Below, piece after piece: positions 1 to 6,293 of a stretch of DNA of 13,457 nt (positions within the stretch are counted from its first letter, which is position 1; every line of letters starts with the position of its first letter). Location of the stretch: assembly GCA_019421365.1 (NCBI GenBank), contig JAHZFJ010000054.1, forward strand, positions 1 to 13,457, written 5' to 3'. The stretch is from Lachnospiraceae bacterium. GTDB taxonomy: Bacteria > Bacillota > Clostridia > Lachnospirales > Lachnospiraceae. The notes beneath the pieces were generated by a model, which saw only the letters and a list, made by a program, of their open reading frames with translations, ran no database searches and was not told the origin of the DNA. The position numbers and the translations under genes were made by a program.

Positions 1-1
1 A

Positions 2-47
2 TACCCCCATATAGGACTATTATATTTAATTGTCCTATATAGGGGTA
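2..47. terminator. Long hairpin at the left edge, probable terminator
   Basis: Arms at 2-17 and 32-47 pair over 16 bp with one C-A mismatch (position 8 against 41) around a 14-base AT-rich loop. It lies 69 bp past the stop of the minus-strand hydrolase gene, so it could end that unit, or a plus-strand gene outside the window. No U-tract follows on the plus side, and the minus-side tail falls off the window edge, so direction cannot be settled. Confidence 0.5.
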
Positions 48-115
48 GCATATCAAGAGTTACTTCTCAACTATATGTTATTCCATATAAAGTGACCTTC
101 ATTTAAACACTATCT

Positions 116-847
116 TTATTCTCCAGCAATAGAGAATCCATCTGCTTTTGCCTTCTCAATATCAAAATCTTGATCCAGATGCATCAATGTAATCTTTTTC
201 TTTTGATCTGCCGGCATGTCCTTTGTTAATTCAAGCAATTTGTCATATTGAAAATGAACGGTAGCATCTTTATTAGAAGTCACCTCATGATAAATATAAT
301 CAAACGCATAGGTATTCATTAACTTCTGATTGAATTCACAAGTATCTCCGCTATAGTAAAAATCAAACTCATTTTTTAATGAGAATTCGATACTAAAACA
401 ATTTGACTGCTTTTTGTAATCTAATTCACTCGTATGATAAGCCGGTTCGAATGTATACTCAGGTTGTTTTTCATAACCATCGATATATAGTTCATCCCAA
501 AGATTCGTAAAGGATGTATACATATCTTGCTTAATTCCTTGAATTGCTAGAAGCTCAGTAATCGCTTCTGATGGGAAGTATAAACATACTTTACTGCGAT
601 CCATATTGAACACTTTAATGTATAAGTATGCAATTAAAGTTCCTAAGCTTCCTGCATGGTCGCTATGAAGGTGAGTTATGAATATATTCACTCTCGTCTT
701 ACCATCGAATAAATTCTTCTTAATTAATTTAGCGAATACATCTTCACCCGAATCTATTAAAAAAAGCTCTGTACCTAATTCAAAGTAGGCACTTGTATTA
801 CCTCTTTCCGTATTAAATGCTCCACCTGTTCCTAAAAATGTTAGCAT
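116..847 (-). CDS. Metallo-beta-lactamase-fold hydrolase (RNase Z-like)
   Basis: A 243-residue cytoplasmic protein of the metallo-beta-lactamase superfamily. The N-terminal pattern LTFLGTGGAFNTERGN resembles RNase Z-like members. The metal-binding signature THLHSDHAG gives H59, H61, D63 and H64; further candidate ligands are H138 (AYHTS), D168 (YSGDT) and H187 or H223 (MHLD). So both zinc sites look complete and the enzyme should be active. It is shorter than typical RNase Z (about 300 residues) and I see no clear exosite arm, so tRNA 3'-end processing should not be assumed; the substrate is unknown. The start is supported by AAGGAGA six bases upstream. It begins 26 bp after the alarmone synthetase gene with no terminator between them, so the two are probably co-transcribed. 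The fold is certain, the substrate is not. Confidence 0.9.
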   Translation of the reverse strand: MLTFLGTGGAFNTERGNTSAYFELGTELFLIDSGEDVFAKLIKKNLFDGKTRVNIFITHLHSDHAGSLGTLIAYLYIKVFNMDRSKVCLYFPSEAITELLAIQGIKQDMYTSFTNLWDELYIDGYEKQPEYTFEPAYHTSELDYKKQSNCFSIEFSLKNEFDFYYSGDTCEFNQKLMNTYAFDYIYHEVTSNKDATVHFQYDKLLELTKDMPADQKKKITLMHLDQDFDIEKAKADGFSIAGE

Positions 848-873
848 CCCTTGTCTCCTTTACTACTAAAATT

Positions 874-1794
874 CTATTGAGAATTGGTCATAACTTTTGT
901 TAAGAATGAGCCCAACCCCTTTTTTTCTTTTTTGTCTTCTTTTTTACCATCTTTTTTTGTATTCTTCGAATTTTTATTCATTATATTATTGGTAGCTAGA
1001 TCTTCCAATATGTGTTCTACTTGATTATTATCAATATCTTCTTCTGATAAAATCTCAGCACTAGCCACATCATTCTCATCCTCATCATCGATTACGCTTC
1101 CGTAGGACTCTTTCATCATCTCTCTATAGTTTTCTGACATAATCTCTTTATATTCAGCTACTTCATTATGGCTGCAGACATGTACTTCTTCATTCAAGGA
1201 CAGCATCTTTTGGTCTAGATAAGTAACAATATCCGCACACTCTTTTAATTCTTTACGAATTCTCTCAGGTGCATTCCCTTCGAATTTGTAATAGATTTTA
1301 TGCTCTAAACTAGCCCAAAAATCCATTGCTATGGTACGAATTTGAATCTCAACTTTTGTATCAATAACTGTATTCGATAGGAATATTGGTACAGATACAA
1401 TCATATGATAACTTGCATAGCCGTTTTGTTTCGGTTGCATTATATAGTCCTTTACTTTTAACACTTTAATATCATTTTGTTTTGCAATTAAATCTGCAAT
1501 TCTATAAATATCTGAAGTAAATGAACATATAATACGCACTCCCGCAATATCATTTATATACTTGACAATGTTTTCAACTGTTAATTCTTTTCCTTTGTGC
1601 CTAATCTTCTTCGCTATACTTTGTGGAGATTTCACACGAGAAGTTATATGTTCAATTGGATTATATTGATGAGCTAATTTAAATTCATTGTTTAGTATTT
1701 CAAGTTTAGTATTAATTTCTTTTAACGCAGAATTATATAGTAATAGCGCATTACTCCATTCTTCTGCTTCATCATAAAAAATTGGTAATTCCAT
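874..1794 (-). CDS. Small alarmone synthetase, GTP pyrophosphokinase family
   Basis: A RelA/SpoT synthetase domain that transfers pyrophosphate from ATP to GTP or GDP to make (p)ppGpp. Visible motifs are the substrate-binding segment SRVKSPQSIAKKI (52-64), NDIAGVRIIC (81-90) with its metal-binding Asp, PKQNGYASYH (121-130), VEIQIRT (148-154) with the catalytic Glu, and FWASLEHKIYYK (159-170). There is no HD hydrolase, TGS or ACT domain, so this is a stand-alone SAS of the RelP/RelQ type. It is longer than usual for that class (about 210-230 residues): residues 234-262 are strongly acidic and 272-293 strongly lysine-rich, a low-complexity charged tail. GAGGG lies seven bases before the ATG. 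It is the first gene of a minus-strand pair with the hydrolase. Synthetase activity is highly likely; the role of the tail is unknown. Confidence 0.93.
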   Translation of the reverse strand: MELPIFYDEAEEWSNALLLYNSALKEINTKLEILNNEFKLAHQYNPIEHITSRVKSPQSIAKKIRHKGKELTVENIVKYINDIAGVRIICSFTSDIYRIADLIAKQNDIKVLKVKDYIMQPKQNGYASYHMIVSVPIFLSNTVIDTKVEIQIRTIAMDFWASLEHKIYYKFEGNAPERIRKELKECADIVTYLDQKMLSLNEEVHVCSHNEVAEYKEIMSENYREMMKESYGSVIDDEDENDVASAEILSEEDIDNNQVEHILEDLATNNIMNKNSKNTKKDGKKEDKKEKKGLGSFLTKVMTNSQ

Positions 1795-1983
1795 ATTTGC
1801 ACCCTCTTCTTGCTACACTTATTAGATACGTATACACCCTTATATTTTCGTGTTACTAGGCTCTCTCAGAGTAATCCCTCGTTGACCTATGGATTTAGTA
1901 TATCATATATTTATGAACAATCTTTGAATATTCAGAATATTAACCAAAAGTTAATAATTGTTTTATTATTTCCAGAAAACGTA
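1795..1983. other. Divergent intergenic region, alarmone gene / leader promoter
   Basis: This AT-rich spacer separates the minus-strand alarmone synthetase gene from the plus-strand exporter leader. No convincing minus-strand -35/-10 pair was found for the synthetase. It contains an ATACGTAT palindrome (1826-1833), two direct copies of GAATATT (1926-1932, 1935-1941), and an inverted repeat at 1938-1956. A 66-codon plus-strand ORF crosses it but lacks a ribosome binding site and is not called. Confidence 0.45.
1938..1956. promoter_or_regulatory. Candidate operator, 7-bp inverted repeat
   Basis: TATTAAC-CAAAA-GTTAATA is a perfect inverted repeat with 7-bp arms and a 5-base spacer. It ends 27 bp upstream of the -35 box of the leader promoter, a position that suits an activator or a repressor. 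AT-rich DNA throws up such palindromes by chance, and no regulator gene is adjacent. Confidence 0.3.
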
Positions 1984-2011
1984 TTGACATTTACCAAATT
2001 AATGCTATAAT
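1984..2011 (+). promoter_or_regulatory. Strong sigma-A-type promoter for the exporter leader
   Basis: A perfect TTGACA (1984-1989) and a perfect TATAAT (2006-2011) are separated by 16 bp, with TG one base before the -10 (extended -10). Transcription should start near 2018, about 29 bases before the leader ATG. It is the only good promoter seen upstream of the ABC exporter genes, and transcripts from it must pass the terminator at 2190-2220. Confidence 0.85.
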
Positions 2012-2046
2012 GGCAAAAGAATATTAAAGAAAGAGAGGTAAAGGTT

Positions 2047-2145
2047 ATGTTTAGATTTAAAAATTTAGTTAATGGAATATCAGAAAACTTAATACAACAA
2101 TCTTCGCGTGAGATTACCTCCTCTGTCGTATCGGTACGATTATAA
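2047..2145 (+). CDS. 32-residue leader peptide upstream of the ABC exporter operon
   Basis: A short ORF beginning MFRFKNLVNG and ending SSVVSVRL. It is led by the ribosome binding site GAGGT (2035-2039), seven bases before the ATG, and a consensus promoter. It has no signal peptide, double-glycine motif or cysteines, so it does not look like an exported peptide. The stop codon directly follows a small hairpin (2126-2130 with 2135-2139, loop TCGG), and an intrinsic terminator starts 45 bp after the stop, before the exporter genes. This is the layout of leader ORFs that control multidrug ABC exporters by ribosome-mediated attenuation, such as bmrB of Bacillus subtilis. Its role is inferred from position; translation is well supported by the ribosome binding site. 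A free-standing small protein is the alternative. Confidence 0.65.
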   Translation: MFRFKNLVNGISENLIQQSSREITSSVVSVRL

Positions 2146-2189
2146 AAGTGTGAAAATAATTATTTTTGTCTTTTTAAATTGACTATTAA

Positions 2190-2220
2190 GGCCGTGGTAA
2201 ACTTACCACGGCCTATTTTT
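2190..2220 (+). terminator. Intrinsic terminator between leader and exporter genes (attenuator)
   Basis: A perfect 10-bp GC-rich stem, GGCCGTGGTA (2190-2199) with TACCACGGCC (2204-2213), a 4-base loop, then TATTTTT (2214-2220). It stands between the strong leader promoter and the exporter start at 2318, and I see no second promoter after it. Exporter expression should therefore depend on read-through, making this a likely conditional attenuator. Confidence 0.85.
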
Positions 2221-2317
2221 GCGCATTTTTGAGGGGGAGAGTTGTGTTAACGCACGATGTATAGGAACTCGTAAATTATGACTTGATGATTTTGACACAG
2301 AAAGAAGGGAGATTTTC

Positions 2318-4060
2318 ATGAAAAAGATATCAAGATACGTTATGAAATATTGGTACGCTTATATATTCGCCATCACTTGCATGGTAATCAGTGTATCTCT
2401 TGATATGCTCACACCTAAAATTACAGGAAGTTTTATCGATGACGTCATTATTGGCGGTAAGATGGAACTGTTTAACAAACTTATCATTATTACTCTTTTT
2501 ATTGGTATTGGTAGATGTATCTTTCAATACTTAAAAGAATTTACATTCGACATTGTTAGCTCCAAGATCGGGATGAATATTCGTCATGATTTATTCAAAC
2601 ATATTCAAGGTTTATCCATAAGTTTCTTTGACAAAACCAATACTGGTGAATTAATGGCTCGTGTAAAAGACGATGTAGATCGTATCTGGGATGGACTTGG
2701 ATTTGTTGGTATGCTTATTATTGAAGTTGTTATCCATACTTCTATCGTTTTATACTGTATGTTCAATATAAGCAAGAAACTATTCATAATTCCTTGTATA
2801 GCAATGCCACTTGTTGCACTCTTCGCCATCATAATGGAACGAAAATTAGATGTTATTTATGAAGAGATTAGTGAAGAGAATGCCACTTTGAATACCATTG
2901 CACAAGAGAATCTAGCTGGTGTACGTACCGTTAAAGCATTTGCTCGTGAAAAATTCGAAATCAAGAAATTCTTATCTCACAATAATCGTTATTATGAACT
3001 TAATATGAAACAATCTAAAGCTTTGGTTCGCTATCAACCTTTGTTTCAATTTATAACGAAATTACTACCAATTGCAGTAATTATATACGGTGGTGTACTA
3101 ACTATTAAGGGAGAAATTACAGTAGGTGAGTTAAGTGCATTCTCAATCTACTCAACAAATATCGTGTGGCCAATGGAGATGCTTGGTTGGTTAACTAATA
3201 GTTTTTCATCCGCAGTTGCTTCTACGAAGAAAATTCGTAAGCTCTATACCAATGTACCCGAGATTACTGACCCAGAAAACCCAGTAAAACTTGACGAAGT
3301 AAAAGGTACTATTGATTTTGAACACGTATCATTTGAACAAGGTAACAAGACTATTCTTAGTGATATATCCTTCCATGTAGAGGCCGGTAAGACAATCGGT
3401 ATCATGGGAGCTACCGGAACAGGAAAATCCTCTATTATTAATATCTTACAACGTTTCTACGAAGCAAGTGAAGGTACCATAAAATTAGATGGCATTAATA
3501 TTAAGGATCTAGCTTTGAAAGACTTGAGAAGCAGTATATCCTTAGTTATGCAAGATGTATTCCTATTCTCGGATACAATCAAAGAGAATATTAAGATGGG
3601 TAAGAAATACGATATTAGTAAAGAAATTATGCTTGAATCTGCGGCCTACGCACAGGCAGATTCTTTCATAGATAAATTAGATAATAAGTACGATACCGTT
3701 ATTGGTGAACGTGGTGTTGGCCTATCAGGCGGACAAAAGCAAAGAATCAGTATCGCCAGAGCATTAGCCAAGAAAGCACCTATTCTAGTATTAGATGACT
3801 CAACTTCTGCACTTGATATGGAGACAGAACATGCAATTCAAGAGTCCCTTTCGCAGTTAGAGGATACGACAAAGATTATCATAGCACATCGTATCTCTGC
3901 TGTACGCAATGCTGATGAAATCATAATCCTCTCAGAAGGTGGTAACATAGCCGAGAGGGGTACCCACGAAGAACTCCTTGCAAAACATGGACTCTATTAT
4001 CAAACTTATATGAGCCAATATGGTGACTACTTAGAGAGCAAACAGGAGGTGACTATATAA
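2318..4060 (+). CDS. ABC multidrug exporter half-transporter, degenerate ATP-site subunit (BmrC/LmrC-like)
   Basis: A 580-residue type I exporter half: six-helix membrane domain in about residues 1-310, then an ATPase domain. Motifs are Walker A GATGTGKS (364-371), Q-loop Q412, signature LSGGQ (469-473), Walker B ILVLDD (489-494) and H-loop H524. The residue after the Walker B aspartate is Asp494 where the catalytic Glu normally stands. In heterodimeric exporters such as BmrC/BmrD, LmrC/LmrD and TM287/288, this Asp marks the subunit with the degenerate site. Its intact LSGGQ should complete the active site on the partner. AAGGGAG lies six bases before the ATG, and the stop overlaps the partner's start by one base (TAATG). 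Its place behind a leader ORF and attenuator suggests translation inhibitors as inducers, though the exported drugs cannot be read from sequence. Confidence 0.92.
   Translation: MKKISRYVMKYWYAYIFAITCMVISVSLDMLTPKITGSFIDDVIIGGKMELFNKLIIITLFIGIGRCIFQYLKEFTFDIVSSKIGMNIRHDLFKHIQGLSISFFDKTNTGELMARVKDDVDRIWDGLGFVGMLIIEVVIHTSIVLYCMFNISKKLFIIPCIAMPLVALFAIIMERKLDVIYEEISEENATLNTIAQENLAGVRTVKAFAREKFEIKKFLSHNNRYYELNMKQSKALVRYQPLFQFITKLLPIAVIIYGGVLTIKGEITVGELSAFSIYSTNIVWPMEMLGWLTNSFSSAVASTKKIRKLYTNVPEITDPENPVKLDEVKGTIDFEHVSFEQGNKTILSDISFHVEAGKTIGIMGATGTGKSSIINILQRFYEASEGTIKLDGINIKDLALKDLRSSISLVMQDVFLFSDTIKENIKMGKKYDISKEIMLESAAYAQADSFIDKLDNKYDTVIGERGVGLSGGQKQRISIARALAKKAPILVLDDSTSALDMETEHAIQESLSQLEDTTKIIIAHRISAVRNADEIIILSEGGNIAERGTHEELLAKHGLYYQTYMSQYGDYLESKQEVTI
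4044..4052 (+). promoter_or_regulatory. Near-perfect Shine-Dalgarno for the second exporter subunit
   Basis: AGGAGGTGA lies inside the end of the first exporter gene, seven bases before the ATG at 4060. It fixes that start and, with the TAATG overlap, predicts coupled, near-equal synthesis of the two subunits of a heterodimer. Confidence 0.8.
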
Positions 4061-5835
4061 TGGCAGTTGATACCTTTAGACATGACGAAAAATCGACGAA
4101 TACCAATAAGGTTACTACCTTACTTCGTCTTTACCGCTATATGTTAAAATATCGTTTTAAGATTGTTTTTGTACTATTTATAATGGCTATCTGTGTAGCG
4201 ATAGCTTTAGCAAATCCATTAATAATAGAAGCTGCAATTGATAATTATATTAAAAATGGAGATATCCCAGGGTTAATTCGCCTTGGTATCTTCGCAGCTA
4301 TAATCAATATCATTATGGTCCTATTAATTAAAGTACGTATGTATATCATGTCTAAGATCTCCAATGAAATTTTATTAGAAATTCGACAAGAATTATATAC
4401 GCACATACAGAAACTAAGCTTTAGTTTCTTCGATAGCCGTCCAACCGGCAAAGTATTATCTAGAATTATTGGTGATGTTAACTCCCTTAAAGATGTATTA
4501 ACAAACAGTGTTACTACCTTAATTCCTGATTTTATCACGGTATGTGCCGTAGTTATTATTATGTTAATAAAGAACTACAAATTAGCATTAGCAGCTTTAA
4601 TCAGTTTGCCACTAATGGCTGCTGGTATCTACTGTGTTCAACGTTTTTCACATCTACGTTGGAGAATTTTCCGTAAAAAAAGCGCCAATGTAAATGCATT
4701 TATTCATGAAGATCTATCCGGTATTCGTATTATTCAAAGTCTTACTGCAGAAGACGAAACAACAGAAACTTTTGATACTTTACTTCATGAACATCGTAAC
4801 AGCTTTGTTAGAGCGGTACAGTTAAACGATTCCATCGGACCAATTATTGATTTATGTTGGGGTCTCGGAACTGCCTCCCTTTACTTTGTCGGTATTAAGA
4901 TCCTTGGTATTGGACCTGGTTCGGTTGGTTTATTAGTCGCTTTCGGAACATATATCTCAATGTTCTGGAGTCCACTCCTAAACCTAAGTAACTTCTACAA
5001 CCAGTTAATCACTAACATCGCAGGTGCAGAACGTATCTTTGAAATTCTAGATACACCACCAGATATCATTGATGATAGCAATGTAATTACATTACCAGAT
5101 GTTAAAGGCGATATCCGCTTCGACCACGTAAGCTTCTCCTATGACGAAGAAACATTAATTCTTGATGATGTTAACTTCTCCGTTAAAGCAGGAGAAACCA
5201 TTGCCCTTGTTGGACCAACAGGTGCAGGTAAAACTACAATTGTAAACTTAATTAGCCGTTTCTATGATATTCAAAACGGTGATATCTACGTAGATAACTA
5301 TAATCTTAAAGAAGTATCCATCGAAAGTCTAAGACAACAAATGGGTGTCATGACGCAAGATAACTTCTTATTCTCTGGTACTATTAAGGAAAATATCCGC
5401 TATGGACGACTTGATGCTACCGACGAAGAGATTATCGAAGCTGCAAAAGCAGTTAATGCACATGATTTCATAATGAAGTTAGAAAAGGGTTATGATACCG
5501 AACTGAAGGAACGTGGAAATGGATTATCTATCGGCCAAAGACAGTTACTTGCCTTTGCTAGAACCATGGTTTCACAGCCTAAGATCTTGATTTTAGATGA
5601 AGCTACTTCAAGTATTGATACACAAACAGAAATTCTTGTGCAAGAAGGAATCGAAGCCTTATTAAAAGGCCGTACCTCATTCGTTATTGCCCACCGTCTC
5701 TCTACAATTCAAAAAGCAGACCGAATCTTTGTTATTGATAAGGGTAACATTCAAGAACAAGGTAGTGCAAAAGAATTACTCCAGAAGAAGGGCATCTATT
5801 ACAATTTGCATATGGCACAGTTTAAGAATATATAA
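4060..5835 (+). CDS. ABC multidrug exporter half-transporter, catalytic-site subunit (BmrD/LmrD-like)
   Basis: A 591-residue partner of the preceding half-transporter: membrane domain in about residues 20-325, ATPase domain from about 350. Motifs are Walker A GPTGAGKT (385-392), Q-loop Q433, Walker B ILILDE (509-514) with catalytic Glu514, and H-loop H545. The signature is LSIGQ (489-493), with Ile replacing the second residue of LSGGQ. This complements the Asp in the partner: this protein's Walker A/B with the partner's LSGGQ makes the active site, and this LSIGQ with the partner's Walker A/B makes the degenerate one. Unlike BmrD-type subunits of about 670 residues, it lacks a long insertion. 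A rho-independent terminator follows, closing the operon. The heterodimer is strongly supported; the substrate is unknown. Confidence 0.92.
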   Translation: MAVDTFRHDEKSTNTNKVTTLLRLYRYMLKYRFKIVFVLFIMAICVAIALANPLIIEAAIDNYIKNGDIPGLIRLGIFAAIINIIMVLLIKVRMYIMSKISNEILLEIRQELYTHIQKLSFSFFDSRPTGKVLSRIIGDVNSLKDVLTNSVTTLIPDFITVCAVVIIMLIKNYKLALAALISLPLMAAGIYCVQRFSHLRWRIFRKKSANVNAFIHEDLSGIRIIQSLTAEDETTETFDTLLHEHRNSFVRAVQLNDSIGPIIDLCWGLGTASLYFVGIKILGIGPGSVGLLVAFGTYISMFWSPLLNLSNFYNQLITNIAGAERIFEILDTPPDIIDDSNVITLPDVKGDIRFDHVSFSYDEETLILDDVNFSVKAGETIALVGPTGAGKTTIVNLISRFYDIQNGDIYVDNYNLKEVSIESLRQQMGVMTQDNFLFSGTIKENIRYGRLDATDEEIIEAAKAVNAHDFIMKLEKGYDTELKERGNGLSIGQRQLLAFARTMVSQPKILILDEATSSIDTQTEILVQEGIEALLKGRTSFVIAHRLSTIQKADRIFVIDKGNIQEQGSAKELLQKKGIYYNLHMAQFKNI

Positions 5836-5844
5836 ATCAGTTAT

Positions 5845-5874
5845 GGGGGCTTTCACTAGAAAGCTCCCCTTTTA
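5845..5874 (+). terminator. Intrinsic terminator of the ABC exporter operon
   Basis: GGGGGCTTTC (5845-5854) pairs with GAAAGCTCCCC (5859-5869) with one bulged base and a 4-base loop ACTA, followed by TTTT. It begins 9 bp after the stop of the second exporter gene. Confidence 0.85.
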
Positions 5875-5880
5875 ATTTTA

Positions 5881-6138
5881 TCTCATAGCTATAAATAGCT
5901 TTCACCCTTTGAAGCTAAAATCCTACAATTTCAGAAGCTCTAATAAAAGCTTAAAATATGGAGTATCTAATTAAAATTAACTAATTTTCCCTGGACGTAT
6001 TGTTATAATCTTCAACTAATTCATATCTAATAAACGGGAATTAATGTGTATTAATTTCTTACTCTTATAGATATTAATTGTTATATAAGTAACATTTACT
6101 ATATTATACATATATTTACATAAATCTTTGTAATAGTA
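5881..6138. promoter_or_regulatory. AT-rich upstream region of the xyloglucanase gene, possible operator
   Basis: There is no ORF here. It contains the inverted repeat AATTAAT-GTGT-ATTAATT (6039-6056; 7-bp arms, 4-base spacer), another ATTAATT at 6073-6079, and similar AT motifs near 5968-5988. Together they could be binding sites for a regulator of glycoside hydrolase expression. I see no clear catabolite-repression (cre) box. In DNA this AT-rich the repeats may be chance. Confidence 0.3.
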
Positions 6139-6167
6139 TTGACAATAAATGTTGGACATGCTACACT
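6139..6167 (+). promoter_or_regulatory. Sigma-A-type promoter of the xyloglucanase gene
   Basis: TTGACA (6139-6144) and TACACT (6162-6167) are separated by 17 bp. The predicted start near 6174 leaves an AT-rich leader of about 120 bases before the ATG at 6294, with no obvious stable structure or T-run. Confidence 0.7.
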
Positions 6168-6293
6168 TTAATTGTAATTATTTTACATATACAACTTAAT
6201 ATTATTCTAACAATTGATTACTTTTTATTACTTCTTAGTTTACTCAAACAACTTAATAACCCTATTACCAAAACAAAGACAAGGAGGTTTCTT

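Noticed and set aside
72..89. TATATG-N6-CATATA inverted repeat after the hydrolase gene
   Set aside because: It is a six-base AT-only stem with no U-tract on the minus strand, so it is not a terminator.
1810..2010. 66-codon plus-strand ORF before the leader promoter
   Set aside because: It has no ribosome binding site, overlaps the -35/-10 of the leader promoter and has AT-driven composition; it is probably chance.
2144..2175. A-rich/T-rich imperfect hairpin after the leader stop as the antiterminator
   Set aside because: It is formed only by A-T pairs in low-complexity DNA and shares no bases with the terminator arms, so it does not explain switching.
2244..2264. Second tiny ORF (GTG start, 6 residues) after GAGGGGGAG between terminator and exporter
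   Set aside because: The Shine-Dalgarno-like run is striking, but six codons from GTG are too little to call, and nothing else supports translation.
2291..2296. TTGACA as a second promoter directly ahead of the exporter genes
   Set aside because: The -10 position 17 bp downstream would fall on TTTCAT at the start codon, and there is no TATAAT-like box.
5687..5875. Small plus-strand ORF across the end of the second exporter gene and its terminator
   Set aside because: It is a shadow of the exporter gene in another frame and runs through the terminator hairpin.
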